64,000 nucleotides of DNA from Actinomycetes bacterium (GCA_025359865.1 JANYDH010000046.1:40694-104693); one strand, 5' to 3'. Counted from the first letter of the stretch, positions 28,811 to 36,672 are shown. The notes: generated by a model not told the origin, from the sequence alone. Made by a program: numbers and translations.

Positions 28811-29667
28811 TGATGGGCGACAGTACCGGGGCTGAGTTGAATGACTGTGCCCTCGATCGCTGCGTCGACCTGCACAGCAGTGGTGAGCGCAAGAGCATCG
28901 CGCATCGCCACCACCTGCTCGTCGGTGCGCCATGGATCGTGATGGAACAGCACGACCCGCTTGACACCACAGTGTTCGGCCAGCGTCACGCAGTATTGCG
29001 CGGCGGTGTGCCCCCACGACCGCCTGGTCAACAGTTCATGGCTGGTGTACTGCGCATCGTGGATGAGCACATCCACCCCAGAGACCAGTTCGACAGCGGC
29101 CTCATGTAACACGCCAAGACCATCAGCGCCCGGGCCCAGGTCGTGCGGAGAATGGTCGGACAGGTAAGCGATCGCCGAGTGTCCATCGCTGACCCGCAGA
29201 CCCATCGTGCGACCCGCCGTGTGGGGGATATCGCGAGCGAGCACCTGGAAACCCTCGATGGTGGAAACACCCTCGGTATAGCTATCCACCTGCCAATTGC
29301 CACGCAGATCGGCGACCGTGATGGGAAACAGCGGGGGCGCCATCAACCGCGAGAGTACGTCGACGGGGTCGATCCCCTGCTCGGGGAGTAGCACCTGCAC
29401 GTCGGCGTCAGGCCGATCGCCGGCAGAGAAGAACGGGAGCCCGATGACATGGTCCCAGTGCAGATGCCCGAGTACGATCGTGCCATGAAACGCTTCACCG
29501 TCGAGTAGGCGAGACAGGTTGCGGAGCCCGGTACCGGCATCGAGGACCAGGCTGGGATTCTCGCCGTCATGGGCGATGGCCACACACGACGTGTTTCCTC
29601 CGACGCCGGCGAACTCGAGCCCAGGAGAAGGTATCGACCCTCGCACGCCACACAAATGGACCAACAC
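28807..29667 (-). CDS. MBL-fold metallohydrolase
   Basis: About 286 residues. Begins with CGVRGSIPSPG and GGNTSCVAI, the type of start found in MBL hydrolases near cyclic phosphodiesterases, then LDAGTGLRNL, the metal motif GHLHWDHVIGLPFF, DHSP and HDAQYTSHE. Closing SWGHTAAQYCVTLAEHCGVKRVVLFHHDP is typical. A zinc-dependent hydrolase, substrate unknown. Coupled to SulP by a GTGA overlap. Start GTG 29667 is chosen at domain start; it overlaps the divergent small gene by 12 bases. Confidence 0.85.
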   Translation of the reverse strand: MLVHLCGVRGSIPSPGLEFAGVGGNTSCVAIAHDGENPSLVLDAGTGLRNLSRLLDGEAFHGTIVLGHLHWDHVIGLPFFSAGDRPDADVQVLLPEQGIDPVDVLSRLMAPPLFPITVADLRGNWQVDSYTEGVSTIEGFQVLARDIPHTAGRTMGLRVSDGHSAIAYLSDHSPHDLGPGADGLGVLHEAAVELVSGVDVLIHDAQYTSHELLTRRSWGHTAAQYCVTLAEHCGVKRVVLFHHDPWRTDEQVVAMRDALALTTAVQVDAAIEGTVIQLSPGTVAHQ

Positions 29668-29952
29668 GAACTGCGACGTTACATCACCGTGCGAATCAGT
29701 TGCCGCCTGCGTCAAGCTCTCGAAACTGCGGTGATGGACGCAGCCCTGCAAGCCCACTACGCCCAGCACCCCGAAGTGCGCCCGTCCCTAGCCGACGTGG
29801 CCCTGGCACTCGCAGCACAAGACGGCTCTCCGCTGGCCGAACGACCGGCTCTGATCCACGCGGCGGCTGCCGCCGTCATCGCTCGCCATCCCGACGCCGA
29901 CGCTGATGACGTACTGCTGTGGGCCGAGGCCCAACAGGCTGTACATGCCTGA
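29656..29952 (+). CDS. Small protein upstream of the PIN remnant, possible antitoxin
   Basis: 98 residues, no recognised family. The N-terminus MDQHELRRYITVRISCRLRQ could be a ribbon-helix-helix start; the remainder is helical and Ala-rich (LADVALALAAQDG, HPDADADDVLLWAEAQQ). It ends 9 bases before the start of a PIN-toxin-like frame on the same strand, the usual antitoxin-toxin spacing, so antitoxin is an inference. No good ribosome site is seen. Confidence 0.45.
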   Translation: MDQHELRRYITVRISCRLRQALETAVMDAALQAHYAQHPEVRPSLADVALALAAQDGSPLAERPALIHAAAAAVIARHPDADADDVLLWAEAQQAVHA

Positions 29953-29961
29953 GGCCTCGCC

Positions 29962-30379
29962 ATGACCGATGTGGTGTTCGACAACGAGGCGTCCAGGCGC
30001 TCACCGATCCTTTCCATCCCAAGCATCGCGTCGTCGTGGCACACCTCGCCGAACTCGTCGCTCGGCGAAAGCGCGGCCGTCTTGGACAGTGCGTTGTTCC
30101 GACCACGGTGCGCGTGGAGGCTGGCTGGGGCCGCGCCGAACCGGGATCTGCGGCCATCAACCGGTTTCGTCTCAGGGACTGCGTACTCGACACCGTCACC
30201 GCGAACGTGGCGCGACGATCAGGTCTGAAACGGGAGTGAGCGTCACGGATTCCCACCTCGGTGCTGTGATCTATGACCTTGCACGGTCGGCAAGCGGTGC
30301 GGTCGTAGTGCTCACCAGCGACCCGGACGACGTCCTCAAAGCTGCTGCTCCCATCCCGATCATCGTCGTCCGCATCTGA
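29962..30379 (+). pseudogene. PIN-domain (VapC-like) toxin with two frameshifts
   Basis: Joining three frames restores a PIN protein of about 138 residues: MTDVVFDNEA (frame 1), then VQALTDPFHPKHRVVVAHL...VVPTTVRVEAGWGRAEP...AINRFRLRDCVLDTVTANVA (frame 2), then SETGVSVTDSHLGAVIYDL...VVVLTSDPDDV (frame 3). The four acidic PIN positions are present (Asp in VVFDNEA, Glu in RVEAGW, Asp in VTDSHLGA, Asp in TSDPDD). Shifts lie near 29990 (one base missing after GAGGC) and near 30215-30225. Either an inactivated toxin or assembly indels. Its stop codon overlaps the left repeat of the 299-bp element. Confidence 0.65.
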
Positions 30380-30675
30380 CAGGCTGTCGCAAATTGCCGT
30401 TTGGCAGTGCTCCGCTTGGCAGCCACGGGCGAAGTGCAGAACGAGATGGCATTTTTGCGCGTTGTATTCGTCACTTCGCCCGTGGCTGATCGTCGGCGGG
30501 CTGAGGTGGTGGTACGCGCGGCTGAGAGGAAATCAGCTGGGGACCGGGTCTGCGCCGCGGCGAGTTCGAATCGCCGATCGCGACGACATGTGGAGGCACG
30601 TGTCGCTACGTAGGCACACGTGCCTCCACGTGTCGAGCTCGCCACACCACACCCACATTTTGCGACAGCCTGTCA
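30377..30675. mobile_element. 299-bp non-coding element with 17-bp terminal inverted repeats (MITE-like)
   Basis: Ends are perfect inverted repeats: TGACAGGCTGTCGCAAA at 30377-30393 and its complement at 30659-30675. Inside are two further strong hairpins: a perfect 17-bp arm pair 30420-30436 / 30472-30488, and a 20-bp arm pair with one mismatch 30584-30603 / 30616-30635. No convincing protein is encoded. The right-end sequence recurs near 63.8 kb. Size, terminal repeats and lack of genes suggest a MITE-like or structured RNA element; no target duplication is obvious. Confidence 0.6.
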
Positions 30676-30700
30676 ATGACAGCCCAACGCCAAACGTCAA
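30647..30700. repeat. Dispersed repeat copy overlapping the right end of the 299-bp element
   Basis: Reverse-complement reading gives TTTGGCGTTGGGCTGTCATT followed by GACAGGCTGTCGCAAAATG. About 43 of 52 aligned bases match 63787-63838, and the first half resembles 14198-14232. Confidence 0.7.
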
Positions 30701-30742
30701 CCTCGTGGCGTCAACTTCGTGCGGTCCATCGCGTCCACTCGG

Positions 30743-32278
30743 TCAGACCGGTGCTTCGACTCTGGGCAACGGCGATCTCATCGCCGGCTGGTGATCCCAC
30801 AGGTCGGCGACGAGGTCGCTCCGTGTTGCCGCGTGGGCGGGGTCACCCCACAGGTTGACGTGCTGCAGCGGATCTTCGGTGAGGTGGTACAGCTCGCCCT
30901 CGGTACCGTCATGAGCGGAACCGGGTTGGTACGTGGAGCACACCCAGCCGTCACGGGTGATGGTGCGCAAATGCACACCGATGCCGAACAGTTCGCTATC
31001 CCACTCGGTGAGCACCCGTTCGAAGCCGCGGGTTGACGCATCGGCATCATCGATCGGCAATGGCTTGCCTTCCATCCACGACGGCACGGGCAGCCCCGCA
31101 ATGATGCAGAACGTCGGGGCCAGATCGACCAGACCGACCGGCCGCGTCACAGCGGCCGGAGTGGTACCCGACGACGGCGCCGGGCGCCAGATGAGTGGCA
31201 AGCGCATCAACCCATCGACGTGATACGGGCCCTTGAACAGCAGACCGAAATCACCTTGCAGTTCACCGTGGTCGGTGGTGAAGACGATGTCGACGTCGTC
31301 GGTCCATCCACGTGCCGCGATGGCGGCGAGCACGCGCCCGAGCGCCTCATCGATGAGTTCTACTTCGACCGCGTTGCGGGCGTTGACCTCGCGGATCTGA
31401 TCGGGCGTCAACGTAGCCGGCACCCAGTCGAGCGGCGCCTCGTAGTTGCTGACCACCCGCCCGTCGTACCACGCGCGCCAGTGGCGCGGCTTGGCATCGA
31501 GCACCGCCTCGCGCTGTGCCTGATCTGTGATGTACCCATCGGGCAACGGCACGTCGCGCCAATCAACACGGCCCACTTCGGACTGCGGCGGATCCCACGG
31601 ATGGTGCGGATCGGGAAAGCTCATCCAACAGAACCAGTCATCCTGCACATCGAGCGAGTCGAGCCACGAGATGGTGCGGTCGGCCACCCAATCGGTGTGG
31701 TACCAGTCGCGTGGGATCGCACTGTCCCAGACCTGGGGTGCGCCGGTCTCGCCGCCACCGAGTGCGTTGACCTCAAGGCTCCCATCAAGCACGGGGTAGA
31801 ACATCCCGATCGCCTCGGGGTGGTTGGCTTGCAGCCAACGTGCATAGTGCAGTTGCCCGGCCCCGCTGTGGGTCGCGGATTCGAAGTGCTCGAACCCACG
31901 GTGCGGGCCGAAGTTGTTGTTGCGTGCGAATCCGTTCTCGGGAAAGCGGCCGAACACATCGAGGAACGGTTCGAAGTGCGGCTTACCGATGATGGCGGTG
32001 CGGTATCCAGCCTCGTGCAGCACCGCTGCCACCGAGGGCGCATCTTCGGGCAGCGGCACGCCATTCATCCACACACCGTGGGTGCTGGGGTATTGCCCGG
32101 TGATGATCGTCGAACGCGACGGCATGCACACCACCGACTGCGGATGAGCACGCTCGTAGCGGACGCCGGTAGCGGCAACCTGATCGATCACCGGGGTACG
32201 CGACAGCGCGCCGCCGTTGCAACCGAGCGTGTCGTAGCGCTGCTGATCGGTGGTGATGAACAAGATCTTGCGGCCCAT
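30743..32278 (-). CDS. Type I sulfatase (alkaline-phosphatase superfamily)
   Basis: 511 residues. N-terminal metal motif FITTDQQRYDTLGC, and the formylglycine signature CMPSR with Cys51 in VVCMPSRSTIITGQ, so a formylglycine-generating enzyme is required. Metal motif FTTDHGE-type appears as VFTTDHGELQGDFGLLFKG. Hydrolyses a sulfate or possibly phosphonate ester; it has no signal peptide. Start ATG 32278 overlaps the upstream SRPBCC stop by one base. Last gene of the dehalogenase operon. Confidence 0.93.
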   Translation of the reverse strand: MGRKILFITTDQQRYDTLGCNGGALSRTPVIDQVAATGVRYERAHPQSVVCMPSRSTIITGQYPSTHGVWMNGVPLPEDAPSVAAVLHEAGYRTAIIGKPHFEPFLDVFGRFPENGFARNNNFGPHRGFEHFESATHSGAGQLHYARWLQANHPEAIGMFYPVLDGSLEVNALGGGETGAPQVWDSAIPRDWYHTDWVADRTISWLDSLDVQDDWFCWMSFPDPHHPWDPPQSEVGRVDWRDVPLPDGYITDQAQREAVLDAKPRHWRAWYDGRVVSNYEAPLDWVPATLTPDQIREVNARNAVEVELIDEALGRVLAAIAARGWTDDVDIVFTTDHGELQGDFGLLFKGPYHVDGLMRLPLIWRPAPSSGTTPAAVTRPVGLVDLAPTFCIIAGLPVPSWMEGKPLPIDDADASTRGFERVLTEWDSELFGIGVHLRTITRDGWVCSTYQPGSAHDGTEGELYHLTEDPLQHVNLWGDPAHAATRSDLVADLWDHQPAMRSPLPRVEAPV

Positions 32279-32715
32279 CAGTGTGTTCCCTCGTTCGTCG
32301 TGTCGTTCGTCGTGTCGTTCGTCGTGTCGAGTTCCATCAGTCGTTTCAGTTCATCGAGGGCACCGGCCGTTCCGCCGCCGATGACGAGTGCCATCGTGCG
32401 CGGGTCTGCTTCGGTGGAGTACACGACCAGGCAGGTGTCGTCGTGCAGGTCGATCACGTCGATGGTGCCGCGGTGGTGCTTGAACATCGGCACCGTGATG
32501 CGGTACTGGAACCTGCGCTGGGTGTTGTCGCAGACCAGGATCTCCTCGGGCATCGGCATCCCGCTCTCCATCACGATGACACGAGTGCTGCCCTCGACCT
32601 GACACGAAGCGATGCCGGGGAAGAACTCGTGGAGTCGTGTGGGGTCGCCCGCAAGCGTCCACACGTCGGCGGCAGAACGATTGATGCGGATCTCGTGGCG
32701 GATGGTGCCATACAT
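32278..32715 (-). CDS. SRPBCC (START/polyketide cyclase-like) protein
   Basis: 145 residues, SRPBCC ligand-binding fold: starts [21 protein letters not shown] with DPTRLHEFFPGIASC, the usual first strand and helix. Could bind a hydrophobic ligand; no catalytic function assigned. C-terminus has three DTTN copies from a 12-bp repeat. Both ends overlap neighbours by one base (TGATG), placing it between haloalkane dehalogenase and sulfatase in one transcript. Confidence 0.82.
   Translation of the reverse strand: MYGTIRHEIRINRSAADVWTLAGDPTRLHEFFPGIASCQVEGSTRVIVMESGMPMPEEILVCDNTQRRFQYRITVPMFKHHRGTIDVIDLHDDTCLVVYSTEADPRTMALVIGGGTAGALDELKRLMELDTTNDTTNDTTNEGTH
32292..32327. repeat. 12-bp CGTTCGTCGTGT tandem repeat, 3 copies
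   Basis: Perfect triple repeat at the 3' end of the SRPBCC gene, coding on the minus strand for Asp-Thr-Thr-Asn repeats. Confidence 0.9.
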
Positions 32716-33638
32716 CAGCGCGTCGTCCGGGTGAACTCGATGATCAGCCCGGCCAACTCGGGGCCTTTGTCTTCTTGCAGGAAATGCCCGCCGCCCACGA
32801 CCGTGGTATGCGGTTGCCCGTTGGCCCCGGGCACCCGGTGGATAAAGGCTGCCTCGCCACCTCTGGTGACGGCATCGTGGTCGCTGAACGCACACAGGAA
32901 CGGCTTGTCGAACCGTTCGAGCACCTCCCACGCTGCCGCGTTCTCGGCGCTGCCCGCGTCGCCGACCAGACTGGGCACGAGCGACGGAAAAATCCGCGCA
33001 CCTGCCTTGTACGTGTCGTCGGGAAACGGCGCGTCGTAGGCGGCGATCACCTCGGGCGAGAGCTCGGCGGCACAGCCACCATTGACGATCTGGCCGATGG
33101 GAAACGTGGGTGATTCACGCGAGAACTTCTGCCAACTGAGGAACGCATCCCTCAGCTTCCCGCCGCCGACGGGAAGACCGGTGTTGCCGATCACCACACG
33201 TGCGTACCGGTCGGGGGCCTCGGCCACCAGCCGCAACCCGATGAGACCGCCCCAATCCTGACCGAAGAACGTGATATCGGTGAGGTCGAGTTTGCCGAAC
33301 AGCAGCTCACTCATCCACGCCACATGGCGCTCGTACGTGTAGTCGGAGGGCGCACCGGGCTTGTCACTGCGGCCGAAGCCGACCAGATCGGGTGCGACAA
33401 CGCGATGCCCAGCCGCAACCAGCTCGGGGATCATGTGCCGGTACAAGTACGACCACGACGGTTCGCCGTGCATCAGCAGCACTGGCGCCGCGTCGCGTGG
33501 CCCGAGATCAAGGTAGTGCACGCGCAGAGTGCCACTGCCCGGATCACCGGGGATCGCCGAAATCTCGGCATAGTTGGGTTCGAATGAGTAGCCAGGAAGG
33601 CCGACGAATCGTTCGTCGGGCGTGCGCAGGACTTGCAT
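32715..33638 (-). CDS. Haloalkane dehalogenase (alpha/beta hydrolase, subfamily I-like)
   Basis: Hydrolytic cleavage of carbon-halogen bonds to an alcohol plus halide. About 307 residues. Oxyanion motif [11 protein letters not shown], nucleophile elbow GQDWGG with Asp128 and the adjacent halide-binding Trp129, [12 protein letters not shown], and catalytic His in GGGHFLQED. The HGEPSWS and GQDWGG pair is characteristic of DhlA/DhmA-type dehalogenases. ATG 33638 is chosen since GGAG lies 8 bases upstream; ATG 33644 is too close. Second gene of the operon that starts with an MBL hydrolase. Confidence 0.9.
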   Translation of the reverse strand: MQVLRTPDERFVGLPGYSFEPNYAEISAIPGDPGSGTLRVHYLDLGPRDAAPVLLMHGEPSWSYLYRHMIPELVAAGHRVVAPDLVGFGRSDKPGAPSDYTYERHVAWMSELLFGKLDLTDITFFGQDWGGLIGLRLVAEAPDRYARVVIGNTGLPVGGGKLRDAFLSWQKFSRESPTFPIGQIVNGGCAAELSPEVIAAYDAPFPDDTYKAGARIFPSLVPSLVGDAGSAENAAAWEVLERFDKPFLCAFSDHDAVTRGGEAAFIHRVPGANGQPHTTVVGGGHFLQEDKGPELAGLIIEFTRTTR

Positions 33639-33653
33639 GATCATCACTCCGGC

Positions 33654-34475
33654 TCAGAGATCGATTGACGTGAGGTCGTCGCCGAGCACGATCGCTCCGG
33701 CAAAGTGTGCGGCTGCCACAGCCCGCCATTCGTCCTCTGCACCAGGCTGCATGCCAGGAACATAGTGCGTGAGGATGAGCGTGCCGACTCCGGCCGTTGT
33801 GGCGGTGCGCGCCGCATCCTCGACGGTCGAGTGGTAGTCGAGGATGTCTTGCAGCCGGGCACTCGGCACCTGACGGATGAGGTCTTCGCGGATCACGGTC
33901 TGCACGTAGCCGTCAGCACCGCGGCAGAGCTCGTCGAGGCCGGCGCATGGAACGCCATCGCCACCCAGCACTACTGACTTGCCACCTGTCTCGACTCGGT
34001 ACGCCACCGTCGGCTCGACAGGACGGTGGTCGGTGGCTCCTACACGCACGTTGGCCGAACCGATGGTGAACGTTTCGCCAGCAGTGACTTCCACCACGTC
34101 GACCGCGGGGCCGTCGGTGAGATCGGCGTGATGGTCAAGTCGGTAGCGCACATCCGGAGCCAGCGACGCAAGCGTGGCATCGACCACCTCTCGTGTATGC
34201 GCCGGGCCGATGATCGTGAGCGGTCGGGCGACCGGGCTCATCACCCACCGCGACGTGATGACATCACCGAGATCGGTGATGTGATCGCTGTGCAGATGCG
34301 TGATCAACAGTGCGTCGAGCATGGGCGGATACAACCCTGCCCCGGCAAGACGCATCAACACCCCACGACCGCAGTCGACGAGTACGACCAGACCGGCTGC
34401 TGTGACAAGTGTGGAGGGCCCCGCTCGGTTCGGGTCGGGAATCGGACTACCTGTGCCGAGCAGCGTGACGCGCAT
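33654..34475 (-). CDS. MBL-fold hydrolase, RNase Z / alkylsulfatase-like
   Basis: 273 residues. MRVTLLGTGSPIPDPNRAGPS start, LVDCGRGVLMRL, metal motif ITHLHSDHITDLGDV, later ATDHRPVEP, VLGGDGVPC, and LTHYVP. This pattern is shared by RNase Z-like and AtsA-type arylsulfatase MBL enzymes, so the substrate is open. Perfect AGGAGGT ribosome site and strong promoter precede it; it heads the haloalkane dehalogenase operon. Confidence 0.87.
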   Translation of the reverse strand: MRVTLLGTGSPIPDPNRAGPSTLVTAAGLVVLVDCGRGVLMRLAGAGLYPPMLDALLITHLHSDHITDLGDVITSRWVMSPVARPLTIIGPAHTREVVDATLASLAPDVRYRLDHHADLTDGPAVDVVEVTAGETFTIGSANVRVGATDHRPVEPTVAYRVETGGKSVVLGGDGVPCAGLDELCRGADGYVQTVIREDLIRQVPSARLQDILDYHSTVEDAARTATTAGVGTLILTHYVPGMQPGAEDEWRAVAAAHFAGAIVLGDDLTSIDL

Positions 34476-34509
34476 CTCCGACCTCCTGTGGGTTGCTGGA
34501 CATCACGAG

Positions 34510-34538
34510 ACTATAACAATTGTCATTCGTTGTGACAA
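34510..34538 (-). promoter_or_regulatory. Sigma-70-type promoter for MBL/dehalogenase/sulfatase operon
   Basis: On the minus strand TTGTCA (34533-34538), a 17-base spacer, then TATAGT (34510-34515). Both boxes lie around the TetR gene stop. The spacer holds ACAATTGT, and TTGTCA/TGACAA form a dyad, so a repressor could bind here. Confidence 0.7.
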
Positions 34539-35155
34539 GACTGATCGTTTCGGAGCAAGGCGCGGATACTCCGGGCGATCACCGCTGCGGTGTCGACGGT
34601 CGAGAACTCCTGGTCGAAGCGAAGCAACTCGACCGACTCGAACGAGCACAGTACGTCGATGGCGGCGGCCGCGCGACGCGCCTCATCGGCTGACAGCGCT
34701 GCGAACTCCGCCTGGAAGACGTGCGTGATCTGGGCGCGCAGATACCGCCGACTCGTTGTCAGTTCGGCAGCGACTACCGGCTGCAGTTGCACGAGCGTGC
34801 GAGACAGGCGGGCGACCGGTGCGAGTACATCGAACAGTTCGAGTCGACGGTCGACAAAGCGTTGGATGCGTTCAGCAAAGGAAGCACCTGGCCCGACCGT
34901 GAGCACGACTAGCGGGCCGACGAACGCGTGCTGGCGTTCGATCGCAGTACGGGCGAGTTCATCCTTGTCGGCGAAGTATCGAAACACCGAGCGATGCGAA
35001 ACACCCGAGCGGTCGGCGACATCGGCGATGCTCGGACGAGGGTTCCCATCGCGCACCATCGCGAGATACGCATCGACCACGGCATCCTTGTTGCGGTCAC
35101 GTCGAGCGTGACGGCCGTCTTCGTTCGCCAGTGCTGCACTCTCCGACACGCCCAC
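34523..35155 (-). CDS. TetR-family transcriptional regulator
   Basis: About 210 residues. HTH region PSIADVADRSGVSHRSVFRYFADKDEL near residues 40-67; variable C-terminal ligand domain. Start GTG 35155 is favoured because an upstream ATG at 35176 would place the perfect palindrome 35163-35176 inside the gene. It lies between the dehalogenase operon and the SDR gene and could control both. Ligand unknown, perhaps a halogenated or epoxide compound (inference). Confidence 0.88.
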   Translation of the reverse strand: MGVSESAALANEDGRHARRDRNKDAVVDAYLAMVRDGNPRPSIADVADRSGVSHRSVFRYFADKDELARTAIERQHAFVGPLVVLTVGPGASFAERIQRFVDRRLELFDVLAPVARLSRTLVQLQPVVAAELTTSRRYLRAQITHVFQAEFAALSADEARRAAAAIDVLCSFESVELLRFDQEFSTVDTAAVIARSIRALLRNDQSCHNE

Positions 35156-35162
35156 AGTGTAG

Positions 35163-35176
35163 ATGATCGCGATCAT
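35163..35176. promoter_or_regulatory. Palindromic operator, probable TetR site
   Basis: ATGATCGCGATCAT is a perfect 14-bp palindrome located 8 bases before the TetR GTG and touching the -35 box of the SDR promoter. Its place suggests repression of both directions. Confidence 0.65.
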
Positions 35177-35177
35177 A

Positions 35178-35206
35178 TTGACATGGTTACTGCCAAAACG
35201 TAAGGT
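35178..35206 (+). promoter_or_regulatory. Leaderless promoter for the SDR gene
   Basis: TTGACA (35178-35183), 17-base spacer, TAAGGT (35201-35206). The expected transcription start coincides with the ATG at 35213, so the mRNA is probably leaderless. Confidence 0.7.
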
Positions 35207-35212
35207 GACCCG

Positions 35213-35953
35213 ATGGATGAACGTCGTGTTGCCGTGGTGGCCGGAGCCGGGTTCTACGTGGGGCCATCACTCGCCCGCGTGCTCGCAACACGAGGACACG
35301 ACCTGGTGCTCGGTGATCCCGATGCAGCGCTTGTCGACGAACTCGTCGCAGGCGGCGCGGCCGTCGAGGTGGTTACCGGCGTACGTGATCTATCCGACCC
35401 GGCAGCTTCTCAGCAGTTGGTCGATGCCGCCCTCTCCCGGTTCGGACGCATCGATTCAGCAACAGCGTTCTCGGGATTGATCGTCACCGGCCGGTTCATG
35501 AACTCCACGGTCGACGATTTCGAGCGGGTGCTCGAAGGTTGCATGGTGGCGCCGTACCACTTCCTCAAGGCGGTGCTCACGCCGATGGTCGAACGCGGCG
35601 AGGGCCAGGTACTCGTCATCACGAGCGCCAGTGGTGCACGGGCCACCCCGGGCGCTCCGCTGTATTCGGCCGCCCGCGCTGGCGCCACCCACCTGGTACG
35701 TAACGTTGCTCACGAGGTGGCTCGCAACCACGTGCAGGTCAATGCCGTCGGCACCAACTTCATGGACTTCCCGGAGTTCCGCCGCGCCAGTGGCGCCGAC
35801 GATCCAGCCGTTCGCGCAAAACTCGAAGCACAGGTGCCACTCGGGCGTCTCGGCACGATGGACGAGTTCGCGTATTTCTGTGCACCGTTCGTCGACGGCA
35901 CAAGCCGGTTCACCACCGGCCAATTCGTGGCGTACGCCGGAGGGTGGGCATGA
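35213..35953 (+). CDS. Halohydrin-dehalogenase-like short-chain dehydrogenase homologue
   Basis: 246 residues with SDR fold but not a normal SDR active site. The catalytic residues are Ser138, Tyr151 and Arg155, spaced Ser-x12-Tyr-x3-Arg, where SDRs have Tyr-x3-Lys. The nucleotide motif is replaced by GAGFYVG, with Tyr15-x-Gly17 corresponding to the T-x4-F/Y-x-G motif of halohydrin dehalogenases (Ala10 at the Thr position). Segments ITSAS, YSAARAGA, VGTNFMDFP and LGRLGT align with HheC. These enzymes turn vicinal halohydrins into epoxides. It lies near a haloalkane dehalogenase. Experimental activity is not shown; a non-catalytic SDR is the alternative. Confidence 0.85.
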   Translation: MDERRVAVVAGAGFYVGPSLARVLATRGHDLVLGDPDAALVDELVAGGAAVEVVTGVRDLSDPAASQQLVDAALSRFGRIDSATAFSGLIVTGRFMNSTVDDFERVLEGCMVAPYHFLKAVLTPMVERGEGQVLVITSASGARATPGAPLYSAARAGATHLVRNVAHEVARNHVQVNAVGTNFMDFPEFRRASGADDPAVRAKLEAQVPLGRLGTMDEFAYFCAPFVDGTSRFTTGQFVAYAGGWA

Positions 35954-36546
35954 GCAACGACGACAACCAGGAGCCGGTCATGACCGCATTTGCACTCGAA
36001 TCACTGCAACGGCGGATGCGCGCGATGCACTCGCTGTACTACCAGGCCGTGTCGACGATGGAACTGGAGCACGTCAACCATTTCGAGCGTGAGGGCGTGT
36101 TGCCCATCGCGTTCTGTTTGTTCCACTACACGAACATGCACGACGTGTCGTTCATGGGCCTCACCAGCATTGCACCGGTGTGGAATCCCGAGTGGCAAGA
36201 GCGTGTCCAGATGTCGATCGACGACCACGGCAAGCACCGCACGGTCGACGAGATGATCCACCAGCGGATCGGCGACTATGAGGCCTTCAAGCAGTACCAA
36301 CGGACGGTGTTCGACCGCACGGAGGCATACCTCGATCAACTCGACCCGGCTGATCTCACGCGAGTCGTGGTCCCACGCCCATTTCCACCCCAGATCGCCA
36401 CCACGTACAGCGCACGCGTCGCTGGCCCACAGGGCATCACCGTGCTCGACGGGTTCGAATGTTGGATCTATCAGCACGGCCTGCGTCACATGGGCGAGAT
36501 CGAACTCGCCCGCGGCCTGGTCGGCCTCGGCGGCATGACCAGCTGA
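35950..36546 (+). CDS. DinB-like metal-binding protein
   Basis: 198 residues, four-helix DinB/YfiT-type fold: AMHSLYYQAV, HVNHFEREGVLPIAFCLFHYTNMHD, and near the C-terminus YQHGLRHMGEIELARGLVG, where the His residues probably bind a metal. DinB-fold proteins include thiol-dependent transferases (mycothiol), so it might work with thiols on the epoxide or halide compound (inference). ATG overlaps the SDR stop by 4 bases. Confidence 0.78.
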   Translation: MSNDDNQEPVMTAFALESLQRRMRAMHSLYYQAVSTMELEHVNHFEREGVLPIAFCLFHYTNMHDVSFMGLTSIAPVWNPEWQERVQMSIDDHGKHRTVDEMIHQRIGDYEAFKQYQRTVFDRTEAYLDQLDPADLTRVVVPRPFPPQIATTYSARVAGPQGITVLDGFECWIYQHGLRHMGEIELARGLVGLGGMTS

Positions 36547-36584
36547 GACCATGACTGGCGTGTAGCGCAGGTCACACGCAAACG

Positions 36585-36597
36585 AGAGCAGTGCTCT
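36585..36597. promoter_or_regulatory. Palindromic operator copy 1
   Basis: AGAGCAGTGCTCT is a perfect palindrome with a single central base. A second copy with the same core lies 40 bases downstream, before the epimerase gene. Confidence 0.7.
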
Positions 36598-36625
36598 TGT
36601 TTGTGGTCCTCGGTGCGGTTAATGT

Positions 36626-36636
36626 GAGCAGTGCTC
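36626..36636. promoter_or_regulatory. Palindromic operator copy 2
   Basis: GAGCAGTGCTC, same core as copy 1. Spacing centre to centre is 40 bases, about four DNA turns, so two dimers could bind on one face. The cognate regulator (probably TetR-type) is not adjacent. Confidence 0.7.
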
Positions 36637-36672
36637 TTAAATCAGGGCGTTGCCAACACAGGAGATCTCATC

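Noticed and set aside
28811..29017. N-terminal extension of SulP to 29017
   Set aside because: It overlaps the MBL gene; the GTGA overlap at 28810 gives the expected start before the Pro-Ser tail.
29919..30239. Middle PIN frame as a separate 106-residue gene
   Set aside because: It lacks the N-terminal Asp strand and the C-terminal acidic residues, which lie in the flanking frames; better explained by frameshifts.
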